Below are positions 32,350 through 42,694 of a stretch of DNA of 48,106 nucleotides, piece after piece (within the stretch, counting starts at the first letter, position 1; the number at the start of each line of letters is the position of its first letter). The notes under the pieces were generated by a model that was not told where the DNA came from, made no database searches, and worked only from the letters and a program-made list of their open reading frames with translations. The stretch is from contig JABDDJ010000011.1 of the NCBI GenBank assembly GCA_013287645.1, forward strand, positions 3,489 through 51,594, in the 5' to 3' direction. The stretch comes from Chlamydiota bacterium (GTDB lineage: Bacteria > Chlamydiota > Chlamydiia > Chlamydiales > JABDDJ01). Made by a program: the position numbers and the translations under genes.

Positions 32350-33105
32350 TTATTCGCAGAGGAAGACGGGGTCGAAGTTGATGTAGTCGGCGGCGACGAG
32401 GACGTAGCGTACGCCGTTGAGTTCGCCAAAGAGTGGATCGTAGGTGTGAACCACATTATGGAGGTGTCCAAAGGCGCAGATATTGACTCCATAATGCTGA
32501 AATAGTTCAGAAGCTCTTGTGGGGGCTAGCTCTACTCCTATAGGTGGATAATGAGTCATTGCTATTTTGACCTTGGCGCTTGGTTGTAGGGCTTTTAGGC
32601 TTATCTCTAGGCGCACAAGTTCGCGGTCAAAGATCTTCTTTTGCTGTGGGGAATCGTCAAATTCTTCTTTTGTAAAGGTTAGAAGGTCTGGGGGAATATA
32701 GGGGATATATTTTCCAAAATTGAACTCGTAGGAGTCCCACAGGCGGCTTCCACCGATGCAAACATGATTCCAAGAAAAAATATTATTTTGAATGATATGA
32801 ATGGATGGCGGGAGGACTTCTGCGATTTTTTTTAAGGATGACCACCAAAAATCATGGTTTCCTCTTAACATGACTTTTGTTCCTGGCAAGGAATGGATCC
32901 ACTCAAGATCAGGAAGAGCATCTTCTAAGCGAAGAGCCCAAGAGATATCTCCTGGAAGCAGGACGAGATCATCATTGGTGATTTTTTTGCGCCAATTTTG
33001 TTCGATTTTGGCAGGATGGTCTTTCCACTGTTCTCCAAAAATATCCATCTCTTTGCCAGTGATTCCAAAGGCGAGGTGGAGATCAGCGATTGCCCAAACA
33101 GCCAT
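32350..33105 (-). CDS. Calcineurin-like metallophosphoesterase
   Basis: A 251-residue cytoplasmic protein with the full metal-ligand set: WAIADLHLAFG (DxH), LLPGDISWAL (GD), MLRGNHDFWW (GNHD), MTHYPPIG (H) and AFGHLHNV (GHxH). It is a Mn/Fe-type phosphoesterase of unknown substrate. It follows glgC on the same strand with eight bases between them, so they may be co-transcribed, and I recall a similar neighbourhood near chlamydial glgC, but this needs a check. Confidence 0.9.
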   Translation of the reverse strand: MAVWAIADLHLAFGITGKEMDIFGEQWKDHPAKIEQNWRKKITNDDLVLLPGDISWALRLEDALPDLEWIHSLPGTKVMLRGNHDFWWSSLKKIAEVLPPSIHIIQNNIFSWNHVCIGGSRLWDSYEFNFGKYIPYIPPDLLTFTKEEFDDSPQQKKIFDRELVRLEISLKALQPSAKVKIAMTHYPPIGVELAPTRASELFQHYGVNICAFGHLHNVVHTYDPLFGELNGVRYVLVAADYINFDPVFLCE

Positions 33106-33113
33106 AGAATTGC

Positions 33114-34460
33114 CTAAAGATTGAAGCCATCAGGGATATAAGCTCCTCTTGGAACAACGATAATCCCTTCGCGAATATAGACTTTATCGCTATCGTAATT
33201 GGTTAGATTGGCTTTATTCACCAAATGTACTCCTTTACCTATGTAGACATCTTTATCGACAATAGCTTTTTGAATGATGGTGTTTTCTCCAATATGTAAT
33301 TTTTCGGGAAAACGGCTATCTACAGAAGGAGGATGGTAAAAATCATTGCCCATAATATAACTATGGCGAATCACGGCGCCTTTTTTTATGACAGATCGTG
33401 GTCCCAGGATGCTGTGGGTGACCTCTTCTGCCTCTACAATTGATCCTTCGCAAATGATGGAATTATTAATCATGCAATTGATAATTTTTGCTCCTGGCAG
33501 CTGTGAGAAATTGCGGATAAAGGGGTATGCTTCATTGTAGTAGTTCAAAGGAGCTGAAGGATAGGTGAGGGCAAGATTAGCTTCATAGAAGGTTTTAATT
33601 GTGCCGATATCTTCCCAATAGCCGTCATGAATATAGGCATAAGCTCCACCTTGGGACACTTTGGTAGGGAGGAGGTGTTTTCCAAAGTCTTCCCGTGGGT
33701 CACTGGTGAGCAAATCTATAAGTGCTTGACGCTTAAAGAGATAGATACCCATTGAGCCTAGGTAAAACTTCTTCTCACTCTCGTCAATCTCTAACCGGTT
33801 ACGAAAGGCTCTGCTCAGCTTAAGAGTATCCAAAATTTCAGTCTGTTGTGGCTTTTCAACGAAATCTGTCACGGCATTACTATTCTGATCAATTCTTAGG
33901 ATTCCCATGCGCTTTGCATTTTCCAGATTTACTGGAAGAGCCCCTACAACTACGTCAGCATTCATATTATTAGCAAAAGCGACCATCTCGCGAAAATCCA
34001 TTGAATAGACTTGATCACCCGATAAAATTAGAAAATAATCCACAGGCGCTTCTTTTAGGTAATAAAGATTTTGACGCACTGCGTCAGCTGTTCCTTGGAA
34101 CCATTCATCATGGCTAGGACGCTGTTCTGCGCTTAAAATATCGAGAAAGCCATTTGAGAAGGCGCTATTGCCCTGATAGGTACGACAGATGTGTTTATGG
34201 AGAGATGTAGAAAGAAATTGTGTGATAATATAAATTTTATCGCAATAAGAGTGAATCGCATTAATAATTGAAATGTCAATAAGGCGATTATGCCCTCCAA
34301 AGCTAATTGCAGGCTTGCAGCGTGTGCTAGTCAAGGGAAAGAGGCGTGTCCCTTGCCCTCCGCCAAGGACAATGGCAGCTACTCTCCGCATGTCTACAGG
34401 AGAGGTATTGGGAGTTTTTTTTTCAGCTCTCCTGGTCATTTCGGATAGGGCACTACTCAT
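33114..34460 (-). CDS. glgC: Glucose-1-phosphate adenylyltransferase
   Basis: Makes ADP-glucose for glycogen synthesis. The 448-residue protein has VLGGGQGTRLFPLTSTRCKPAISFGG (pyrophosphorylase signature, residues about 31-56), ILSGDQVYSMDF, GVLR-type IYLFKRQAL and the sugar-site EKPQQTE region, and a C-terminal left-handed beta-helix (ENTIIQKAIVDKDVYIGKGV). The N-terminus has about 23 residues before the fold; the Met at 24 (MRRVAAIVLGGG) is a second possible start. Glycogen metabolism genes are a known feature of Chlamydiae. Expected to be controlled by 3-PGA or FBP levels by family knowledge. Cytoplasmic. Confidence 0.95.
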   Translation of the reverse strand: MSSALSEMTRRAEKKTPNTSPVDMRRVAAIVLGGGQGTRLFPLTSTRCKPAISFGGHNRLIDISIINAIHSYCDKIYIITQFLSTSLHKHICRTYQGNSAFSNGFLDILSAEQRPSHDEWFQGTADAVRQNLYYLKEAPVDYFLILSGDQVYSMDFREMVAFANNMNADVVVGALPVNLENAKRMGILRIDQNSNAVTDFVEKPQQTEILDTLKLSRAFRNRLEIDESEKKFYLGSMGIYLFKRQALIDLLTSDPREDFGKHLLPTKVSQGGAYAYIHDGYWEDIGTIKTFYEANLALTYPSAPLNYYNEAYPFIRNFSQLPGAKIINCMINNSIICEGSIVEAEEVTHSILGPRSVIKKGAVIRHSYIMGNDFYHPPSVDSRFPEKLHIGENTIIQKAIVDKDVYIGKGVHLVNKANLTNYDSDKVYIREGIIVVPRGAYIPDGFNL

Positions 34461-35902
<1,442 letters not shown>

Positions 35903-35976
35903 AAAAATTACTTGAAAAAGAAAGAAAAATCTATCAATTTGAATTCTGCCTGAAAACATTTAGCCAGGATTCAAGT

Positions 35977-37035
35977 ATGAAACATCTAATAACAATTTTT
36001 GCGATGGCTTCCACTTTCATTAGTGCTGAGAGTATGGCGCAGGTATCTTCTCAGCCACAGTGGGCTTACGAAACAAGTATGAATTTGGAACAGGACTATT
36101 TTGATAGCCTACTTCCAGACTATTGGAACATTGAAGCGCAAGCTTCTTCATCTTCAGCTGCCAGCGCCGGTGATGACGATGGCGGTGGCGGAGGTGGCGG
36201 CGGATCTCCTGGACCAGCAGGTCCTCCAGGTCCCGCAGGGCCTCCAGGTACAGCAGGGGCTACAGGTGCTACTGGAGCGCCAGGTGGAACAGGATCCCCG
36301 GGTGCACCAGGAGCTACGGGTACAACAGGATCTCCGGGTGCATCAGGAGCGCCTGGTCCAGCAGGATCTCCAGGTTCAACAGGAGCGACCGGTACACCAG
36401 GAGCCCCTGGTCCAGCAGGCTCTCCAGGTGCAACAGGCTCTCCGGGTGCAACAGGAACTCCTGGTCCAGCAGGATCTCCAGGTTCACCAGGAGCCCCTGG
36501 TCCAACAGGAGCTACTGGTGCAGCAGGTCCTGGAGCTATTATTCCTTTTGCTTCAGGCGGCCCAATTGCCATGACGAGTATTCTCGGTGGACTAGCAGGG
36601 ACAGGGGGGGTTGTAGGCTTTGGTAGCTCAATCTCGAATGTGAACGTCGCGGGTGGAGCTATTGATACCACATCGCTTACCGACTTATCTTTCTCAATGC
36701 CACGTGCTGGTACTATTACTGCTCTTTCAGCGTACTTTAGTACTACTGTCGGCCTGTCGCTTGTTGGGTCGACTGTCACGATCACTGCCCAGGTATATAC
36801 ATCCACTACACCTAATAACATCTTTACACCTGTTGGGGGCGCGGATGTGGTTTTATCACCCGTTTTTACAGGTGTTATAGGCATAGGTAATATAAGCCAC
36901 GGCATAGTTACAGGATTAAATATACCAGTGGCAGCCGAAACCAGAGTTTTGCTAGTATTTAGCATTACTGCTTCGGGTCTCTCTCTCATTAACACTGTCA
37001 CTGGAAATGCTAGCGCAGGTCTAGTGATAGATTAA
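35977..37035 (+). CDS. Secreted collagen-like protein with BclB-type C-terminal domain
   Basis: A 352-residue protein. Residues 1-21 are a signal peptide (ending SMA-QV), followed by a short Ser/Asp region and a Gly run, then about 37 uninterrupted Gly-X-Y triplets from residue 76 to 186 ([12 protein letters not shown] and similar), a true collagen triple-helix repeat. The C-terminal domain ([30 protein letters not shown] ... [29 protein letters not shown]) closely resembles the BclB/exosporium C-terminal domain of Bacillus and Clostridium, which trimerises. The repeat is rich in G+C against its neighbours, a sign of transfer. It would form a fibre on the surface or in host space. A terminator follows at 37054. 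Confidence 0.92.
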   Translation: MKHLITIFAMASTFISAESMAQVSSQPQWAYETSMNLEQDYFDSLLPDYWNIEAQASSSSAASAGDDDGGGGGGGGSPGPAGPPGPAGPPGTAGATGATGAPGGTGSPGAPGATGTTGSPGASGAPGPAGSPGSTGATGTPGAPGPAGSPGATGSPGATGTPGPAGSPGSPGAPGPTGATGAAGPGAIIPFASGGPIAMTSILGGLAGTGGVVGFGSSISNVNVAGGAIDTTSLTDLSFSMPRAGTITALSAYFSTTVGLSLVGSTVTITAQVYTSTTPNNIFTPVGGADVVLSPVFTGVIGIGNISHGIVTGLNIPVAAETRVLLVFSITASGLSLINTVTGNASAGLVID

Positions 37036-37053
37036 TCTGGTTTTTCGACTCGT

Positions 37054-37104
37054 GCCTTGCCCTATCCGAATCATTCGGGTATGGCAAGGCCTTTACTTTT
37101 TTTA
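37054..37104 (+). terminator. Rho-independent terminator after the collagen-like gene
   Basis: GCCTTGCCCTATCCGAAT (37054-37071) pairs with ATTCGGGTATGGCAAGGC (37073-37090) with one mismatch and one G-U pair, around a one-base loop, and a T-run follows (about 37097-37103). It sits 19 bases after the stop at 37035. Confidence 0.85.
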
Positions 37105-37129
37105 GACTAGGAATTTTAGATTGGGAATA

Positions 37130-37224
37130 ACCGCAGAGCCGCAGAGAACGCTGAGGAAGCGCAGAGAATTTTTCTTCACAAAAATCTCTCCGCGTTTGCT
37201 CAGCGTTCTCTGCGGCTCTGCGGT
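37130..37224. repeat. Palindromic repeat (CGCAGAGCC family)
   Basis: The arms are 37130-37167 and 37187-37224, 38 bases each with three mismatches and an A/T-rich loop. It shares CGCAGAG words with the elements at 20691 and 29337 but has the ACCGCAGAGCC end instead of AACGCAGAGGC. With the terminator above it fills most of the gap 37036-37335; the rest is A+T-rich with no clear signal. Confidence 0.9.
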
Positions 37225-37335
37225 GAACTAGGTCAATTAACACACTTTTCGTGTCTCTATAGTGATAGTATATTTTGTAATTTAAAATAATTGATGTTAA
37301 TATAAAATTATAATTAATACTTATAGGGTTATACT

Positions 37336-37728
37336 ATGAGTAAAATTATTTTATTTGGTGAAGCGGAAAAAGGCGACTTTTTCTGCTGTCATCACTGCCG
37401 ATCGATGGATCAATTATTGGAATCTTTTGGGCAGCCTCCTCCAATGAGCCGTGGGATTTACTACGCTATCCAAGCTTTAATGTATGAATTCGAATTGCTT
37501 TTTTTTAGAGTCAAAGAGGAGGGTTACAGCTATCAGGACTACTTTCGTGGTTTAAAGCTCTTAACTACTCAAGGGATATCTCTAGCTGTCTCTGCAATTT
37601 GTGCCCCGGGTGTTGGAGACGCTGCCATTCTAGATGCCATGCGTCCCCTCTGTGTAAAGTGTCACTGCATTATTATCAGTAATGAAGCTGATCTTTACGA
37701 TTTTCTGATGTCTTCTAAAGTAGGCTAA
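37336..37728 (+). CDS. Small hypothetical protein with Cys-rich start
   Basis: A 130-residue soluble protein. The N-terminus has FCCHHCRSM at about residue 16-24 and a later LCVKCHCIIIS, so two CxxC or CC sites could bind a metal (for example Zn) or form disulfides. The middle is helical (YYAIQALMYEFELLFFRV). No family known to me. It converges on the peroxiredoxin gene with a four-base overlap of stop codons (TAA and TAG), which could suggest a redox link but may be chance. Confidence 0.65.
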   Translation: MSKIILFGEAEKGDFFCCHHCRSMDQLLESFGQPPPMSRGIYYAIQALMYEFELLFFRVKEEGYSYQDYFRGLKLLTTQGISLAVSAICAPGVGDAAILDAMRPLCVKCHCIIISNEADLYDFLMSSKVG

Positions 37729-38318
37729 CCGATTTCAGTAGTTACGTATCTTTCTAATCCCTCTCTTGTAGGCATCATTCCTTTCTCCCCTTCTTTCCAG
37801 TTAGCTGGGCAAACTTCGCCATGCTTTTCGTAGGATTGTAATGCATCCAAAAGTCTTAATACTTCAGGGACGGATCTTCCGAGTGGCAAATCGTTAACAA
37901 GCTGATGTCTGACTATTCCTTTGCGGTCAATCAAGAACAATCCTCGCAAAGCTATACCATCTGTGGGATGGAGCACTCCGTAATCTTGGGCGATGGTTTT
38001 ATGGATGTCGGAAATAATAGGATACTTAACGCCTTCGATTCCGCCTTTTTTTCTAGGGGTAGCTAGCCAGGCAAGATGTGAATAAACGCTATCAATTGAG
38101 CAGCCAATGATAGCGGCATTCCGTGCTTGGAACTGTGCATGTGCTTCTTGAAATGCATGGAGTTCAGTTGGGCAGACAAAGGTAAAGTCAAGGGGATAAA
38201 ATAGAAGGATGACATATTTACCTAAGAATTGGTTTAGGGTGATTTCATCAATAATTTTATTTTCTTGTGCTGCTTGAGCGCAAAATTCAGGAGCGGACTT
38301 TCCTACTAGTACTGCCAT
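37725..38318 (-). CDS. 2-Cys peroxiredoxin (AhpC/TSA family)
   Basis: Removes H2O2 and organic peroxides with thiols. The 197-residue protein has PLDFTFVCPTEL with the peroxidatic Cys49 and HGEVCPANWK with the resolving Cys170, the standard typical 2-Cys arrangement. GGIEGVKYPIISD and the C-terminal helix fit the AhpC/Prx1 type. It follows the metallo-hydrolase on the minus strand with 12 bases between and has a GGAGAA ribosome site. I recall an AhpC/TSA gene in C. trachomatis too. Cytoplasmic. Confidence 0.95.
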   Translation of the reverse strand: MAVLVGKSAPEFCAQAAQENKIIDEITLNQFLGKYVILLFYPLDFTFVCPTELHAFQEAHAQFQARNAAIIGCSIDSVYSHLAWLATPRKKGGIEGVKYPIISDIHKTIAQDYGVLHPTDGIALRGLFLIDRKGIVRHQLVNDLPLGRSVPEVLRLLDALQSYEKHGEVCPANWKEGEKGMMPTREGLERYVTTEIG

Positions 38319-38330
38319 GGTTTTCTCCTT

Positions 38331-38942
38331 TTAAACTGTATTAAGCCAAGTTTCGTGGCCGATTTGGGTCGCAGGGCCGTGCCCTGGATAGACTATTGTA
38401 GAGGGAGGTAACAGTGCTAGGCGCTTTAAGGAGGGGCCCATCAATTCTGGCTGTGAGGTGGGCAGAGTGATTTTTCCATAGGTGCCTTGAAAGAGTGTAT
38501 CTCCAGAAAAGAGTGTTTTTTCGCTTTCAAAATAGAGGCAGACACTGCCTTTAGAGTGCCCTGGAGTATGTATGACGGTGAATGTCAGGTTTCCGAGAGA
38601 ATATTTTTTTCCTTCTTCAAGATCTAAGATGGAGGTGCATCCCTTGATGGGAAGAGGCAATGAAAGACCATCGCTACCGGGTTGTAGGACATTTGAAGCA
38701 TCTAGAGGATGAACATAGACGGGAATCTCTTTATTAAAAGTCGCGGCTTCGACGATATGGTCCCAGTGAGAATGGGTCAACAAGACACGAGAAAGAGTGA
38801 GTTGATGTTCTTTGACAGAAGCTTGTACGTGTTCGTAGCTTTCTAGACCAGGATCGATAACGGCAGCTTCTCGCGAGCTTTCGCAAGCAATCAGATAGGT
38901 GTTTGTTTCAATAGGAGGGCAGCTAAAGCATTGAATAAGCAT
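38331..38942 (-). CDS. Metallo-beta-lactamase-fold hydrolase (GloB/YcbL type)
   Basis: A 203-residue protein with the metal motif THSHWDHI (His57, His59, Asp61, His62), then HTPGHSKGSVCLYF, LFSGDTLFQGTYG and the final VYPGHGPAT. This set is typical of glyoxalase II-like and YcbL-type hydrolases; the substrate could be S-lactoylglutathione or a related thioester. The start ATG at 38942 directly follows the tRNA-Arg discriminator base at 38943 on the minus strand, with no room for a leader or ribosome site between. The next in-frame Met would remove the first strand, so this start is well supported. Confidence 0.9.
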   Translation of the reverse strand: MLIQCFSCPPIETNTYLIACESSREAAVIDPGLESYEHVQASVKEHQLTLSRVLLTHSHWDHIVEAATFNKEIPVYVHPLDASNVLQPGSDGLSLPLPIKGCTSILDLEEGKKYSLGNLTFTVIHTPGHSKGSVCLYFESEKTLFSGDTLFQGTYGKITLPTSQPELMGPSLKRLALLPPSTIVYPGHGPATQIGHETWLNTV

Positions 38943-39016
38943 CGCACCGGAGAGGACTCGAACCTCTAACCGCCCGGTTCGTAGCCGGGTACTCTATCCG
39001 ATTAAGCTACCGGTGC
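38943..39016 (-). tRNA. tRNA-Arg (anticodon ACG)
   Basis: The 74-base minus-strand tRNA folds fully: acceptor GCACCGG pairs with CCGGTGC, the anticodon stem CCCGG/CCGGG holds the loop CTACGAA (anticodon ACG), and the T-arm AGAGG/CCTCT has loop TTCGAGT. The D-arm is GCTT/GAGT with weak pairs. The discriminator base is G and no CCA is encoded. ACG reads CGN Arg codons after A34 becomes inosine by TadA in many bacteria. It directly abuts the hydrolase ATG at 38942. Confidence 0.95.
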
Positions 39017-39114
39017 AGAATACGGTATAGTCTGCTTGTACTTGGATTTTTCCACAAGGAAAAAGTCCAATTATCCTTGAAATTTAAGGGAAAAAAGCAA
39101 AAACTCGGGATATT

Positions 39115-40176
39115 ATGCAATTTTCCCATTATAAGATAGAAAATAATGTTCCGTTTCGAGTTGACTCTGAAAAATTAGAGCGTGAACTTTATCGTGTGAT
39201 TGAAAATTTTACTAAGAGGGTCAAAAGCACGATTCAAAGATATTTTTTAACGATTACGCTCTGTTGGATAGTTCTTGGTCTGTTTGCATTTTTATTAATC
39301 TCTTCGTTGACTTTTTGGATTAATCCTATACTTACAGCCTTTTCTTTAGGGTTATTTGTGTTGGGCCTATTCGCTTATTATGTTTTCCACCGATTTCTGA
39401 TTATTCATAAACCCCAAAAGTACCGCATGATGTGTGAAGAATTTGGAAAGTTATGTCACGAGGCGATACCCTATCCTTCAGGAACCCCTCAGCATCACTC
39501 TACAATGGCTTTGGCTTATGCTCTTTGTGCAGATTATTTGAATGGAAAAGAGTACTCTTACTACTCGCACAGGTGGTTTTCGAGGTATTTAAGCTCTCCT
39601 TTGGAAATTTTAAGCTGCTTCCTTTTTTGGAAAGAGATGTATGTATTGCGAGAGATTTTGCTGCTTGCTTCTGTAAAAGAATATCTTGATCTTGTAAAGA
39701 GCGATCCCGTGAATTTAACATACCATAGCCAGCTAGCTAATGGCTATGTCCTTCTCTCTAGGCTCTATAAGGACCCGCGCAGTGAAGAGACTAATGAAGA
39801 GTTAAGATGGATTCCAAAAAAGAGATATGATGCTATTGTTGCAGAAAAATATCGCCATACTGCAGAAAGAGCGATCGAAGAATTTAAGATTATTAGCAGT
39901 TACGCCCCTGACGATCCTTGGGTACATGCCCAGCTTGCCTTGAGCTATCGCGACTTGGCTCTTCCTTTTGAAGAAATTCATGCTTGCGAGGCGCTATTAA
40001 GGTTATGTCCCAGTGATAGAGATACCCTTCATCGCTTAGGGACGTTATATTTTCAGCTTGGGGCAAACGCTAAGGGTCTTGAAGTCTACAAGCAACTGTG
40101 TCATATTGACTGCGGACTGGCGGCGTTGTTGATAGCGCAGTATGGCTGCGCGCCTAGTTTACAGACTGACTATTAA
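39115..40176 (+). CDS. Two-span membrane protein with C-terminal TPR-like domain
   Basis: A 353-residue protein with ATG at 39115 and no good ribosome site. Two membrane helices at about 43-66 and 70-92 are followed by a long helical cytoplasmic or periplasmic part with TPR-like repeats at about 265-345 (DPWVHAQLALSYRDLALPFEEIHACEALLRLCPSDRDTLHRLGTLYFQLG). The layout suggests a membrane-anchored scaffold. I recall chlamydial proteins of this shape but cannot name it. It is followed after 14 bases by the modular secreted protein, so an operon with it is likely. Confidence 0.8.
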   Translation: MQFSHYKIENNVPFRVDSEKLERELYRVIENFTKRVKSTIQRYFLTITLCWIVLGLFAFLLISSLTFWINPILTAFSLGLFVLGLFAYYVFHRFLIIHKPQKYRMMCEEFGKLCHEAIPYPSGTPQHHSTMALAYALCADYLNGKEYSYYSHRWFSRYLSSPLEILSCFLFWKEMYVLREILLLASVKEYLDLVKSDPVNLTYHSQLANGYVLLSRLYKDPRSEETNEELRWIPKKRYDAIVAEKYRHTAERAIEEFKIISSYAPDDPWVHAQLALSYRDLALPFEEIHACEALLRLCPSDRDTLHRLGTLYFQLGANAKGLEVYKQLCHIDCGLAALLIAQYGCAPSLQTDY

Positions 40177-40190
40177 ATAAGGAAGCATGC

Positions 40191-42692
40191 ATGCAGAACA
40201 AGCGTTTCAATCTAACGATACTTTTTGTCATTGCAGCGGCTATAGTGATTGCTGCGAGTGGTTATTTCTTTGCCAAAGATGACCTTTTAGAAAATCCAAA
40301 AAAGCAGCTTGAGGCTATTAATCGAGACGATGATTTAGAGGCGTATGCAAAGTATACTTCCAAAGAGTTTCAAGAGGTCACCTCTCTCCCCTCTTTTCGC
40401 GCCTTTTTAGATCTCTACCCCTTCTTTCGCAAGGACCCTAAGCTTCAATTGGAAGTCGTTAAAAAAACAGATCATGAAGCTACTTTGAAGGGAGATCTTG
40501 TTTTACCGAAGGGACAAGCAGTAGCCGTAGAGTATAAGCTTATCAAAGAGCAGGGAGATTGGAAGATCCAGACAATTACGGTGCTAGACGAGACAAATAG
40601 CGTAGCGGATAGGGATTCTTTAGAGCAGTTGAGAAAGCCTATTGATACCCAGCTTAATGCTTTACAGAACAGTAAAGTATCCAAATCCTACTATGATGCC
40701 GTTACAGAGGATTTTCAGCAGAGAACACCCTACTGGAGATATGAAAAGATTGTCAAAGAAACTCCCATGCTTAGCACCCACAAGAAACGTGAAATAGTGA
40801 ACCATTCGATCAATGGAAATGAAGGTCGAGTGGATATAAAGTTATACGCTAATATGACTGAGATGCCCATTGAATACGGGTTGAGAAGGGTTAATGGTGA
40901 GTGGAAAATTTGGAGCATGCGTTTAATTAAGCCAGCGCCAGAGTCAGTAACAACGGAAGTCCAGCCTTTGCATTTAGATAATTTAATTGCAGCATTAGAT
41001 GCGCAGGAAGTACCTCCTTCCGTTCCTCCTCCTGTTCCTTCATCTGCCCCAGCTGCACCTGCACCCTCTGCAGAAGATAATGAAGGGATTAAGAATACTA
41101 TTGAGCAGCATCTGCAAATGTTAAAGTCTGGGAATGTTGAGGCTACGTATGAAGCGAGCATGTCGCAAGGATTTAAACATGCGAATACCCTTCAGGTGTT
41201 TAAGGACTTTGTTCAAAGATATCCCATTCTGACAACAGGCCAAGCAAAATATTCTACGCCATCATTTCAATCTAGTTATGGAACCGAAATTGTGGATATA
41301 GCTGGTCCAGATGCCACTGCACATGTAAATTATCTTTTGATGAAAGAAAGTGGCGTATGGAAGATTCTTGCTATCAATATCAATTATGAGACAGTACCCA
41401 CTCAAGTTCCTCAGCCAAAGCAAGAGCCTGTGAATTATACAGCGCAGCCTGAAGTAGCTAAGCCGACTGAAGACCCGACAGAGATCATTATACCAGTTCA
41501 GCAGCTATTGACAAGCCTGGGACATTCCGATTTTTCTGCCGCTTATAAGTATTACATGAGCGAAGGGTTCCAAAAAGGCACTTCTTACGATGAATTCAAA
41601 AAAATCATGCAAAGACTCCCAGCTATTATGCAGGGCACTGTAACATTCTCAAAGCCGAAGATTGAAGCGGATCACGGATTTGTCAGCGCAACATCCACTA
41701 GTCCTTATGGTACCGCTACATTAGATTTTACATTAGTGTTAGAACATCGTGCTTGGAAAATCCATGTTCTGAATATTTCTGGGACAACCATACCCACACC
41801 ATCTACAAAAGGGACGCCTGTTACGGAAAAGCCTACTCCATTGCCTCCTGAAAACCTAAATCCTTCTGCGATTGAATACCCTATTCAATTACAGATTTTT
41901 CTTGATAGTACAGGAGAGATTAGCCGCTCTTATTTCGAACTAACCTCACAGGCATTTCAGCGGTCAACTAACCTTCAGGAGTTTACTGATTTCGTTAAAG
42001 GAAATTCTGTTTTTGTCGACAATGCCAACTATAAAATCGAAGATCAGTCAAATGGTGTTGATTCGGCATCCTTTAAAGTGAGCATGAGTTCAAATTCCAA
42101 AGAAACGGCCACTGTTCTGTATGATCTGGTACGTGAAAATAATAAGTGGAAGATCCAAAACATTCAAATTCTCGACAACTCATCTCCTCCTAGAGGTCTC
42201 TCAAAAGCTCATCACACAGAACTTCTTGCTGAAGAGAAAGAAGAGCCTGTCAAACAAGAAGAGAACTTAACGTCCCCTGCTGCGTTGATTCGTTTAGCAC
42301 CTATACCACAGCATTCTAAGGAGGAGACAGTTCATCCAGAGCATAACGAAAAGTCTAACTTATCAATTACTTATGGAGTCTTTGGTACCAAAGTTAATGA
42401 AGCTGGATTTGTCCAAGTTCCAACCCTCTCAATACCAAAGGGTAAGGACAGCATTTACTTTAATCTCTTTGTAGAAGATGCAAAAAAAGGTGACAAACTT
42501 AACCTTTCTTTCAAGCATCTAAATAGCGGTACAGTGATCCCTGATATTACTTCTCGCATTAGAACAGATGGAAATAGCACACTATCCTTCATTTTTGCTC
42601 CTCCCCCTCAAGGATGGCCAGAAGGAATCTATGAAGTGACTGTATCTGCGAGCAATGGAGAAGTTAAACCATTCAGCTTTAGGGTAGAGTGA
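40191..42692 (+). CDS. Membrane-anchored protein of five tandem NTF2-like modules
   Basis: An 833-residue protein with a single N-terminal anchor (about residues 8-27). Five repeats of about 100 residues follow at about 35-134, 147-246, 298-399, 432-531 and 562-663, each with the same order: helix with QLxAL, xxxAYxxxSxxFQxxTxxxxF, xxxxP, strands, and a final YxLxxExxxWKIxxI. This looks like a DUF4864/DUF4019-type NTF2-like fold. Pro-rich linkers (PPSVPPPVPSSAPAAPAPS) separate modules. A C-terminal beta domain at about 722-833 (GWPEGIYEVTVSAS) resembles an Ig-like unit. It would be a periplasmic multi-domain protein. It overlaps the next single-module gene, so they are one operon. Confidence 0.85.
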   Translation: MQNKRFNLTILFVIAAAIVIAASGYFFAKDDLLENPKKQLEAINRDDDLEAYAKYTSKEFQEVTSLPSFRAFLDLYPFFRKDPKLQLEVVKKTDHEATLKGDLVLPKGQAVAVEYKLIKEQGDWKIQTITVLDETNSVADRDSLEQLRKPIDTQLNALQNSKVSKSYYDAVTEDFQQRTPYWRYEKIVKETPMLSTHKKREIVNHSINGNEGRVDIKLYANMTEMPIEYGLRRVNGEWKIWSMRLIKPAPESVTTEVQPLHLDNLIAALDAQEVPPSVPPPVPSSAPAAPAPSAEDNEGIKNTIEQHLQMLKSGNVEATYEASMSQGFKHANTLQVFKDFVQRYPILTTGQAKYSTPSFQSSYGTEIVDIAGPDATAHVNYLLMKESGVWKILAININYETVPTQVPQPKQEPVNYTAQPEVAKPTEDPTEIIIPVQQLLTSLGHSDFSAAYKYYMSEGFQKGTSYDEFKKIMQRLPAIMQGTVTFSKPKIEADHGFVSATSTSPYGTATLDFTLVLEHRAWKIHVLNISGTTIPTPSTKGTPVTEKPTPLPPENLNPSAIEYPIQLQIFLDSTGEISRSYFELTSQAFQRSTNLQEFTDFVKGNSVFVDNANYKIEDQSNGVDSASFKVSMSSNSKETATVLYDLVRENNKWKIQNIQILDNSSPPRGLSKAHHTELLAEEKEEPVKQEENLTSPAALIRLAPIPQHSKEETVHPEHNEKSNLSITYGVFGTKVNEAGFVQVPTLSIPKGKDSIYFNLFVEDAKKGDKLNLSFKHLNSGTVIPDITSRIRTDGNSTLSFIFAPPPQGWPEGIYEVTVSASNGEVKPFSFRVE

Positions 42693-42694
42693 CG

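Noticed and set aside
36202..36534. Dense short DNA repeats that could look like a CRISPR or satellite array
   Set aside because: The repeats are in-frame codons for Gly-X-Y triplets with no spacers of regular length.
36120..37001. Long minus-strand ORF (293 codons) opposite the collagen-like gene
   Set aside because: It is the antisense image of the Gly-X-Y codons (Pro/Gly/Val/Ala-rich), with no ribosome site; the plus-strand gene has a signal peptide, collagen repeat and a known C-domain.
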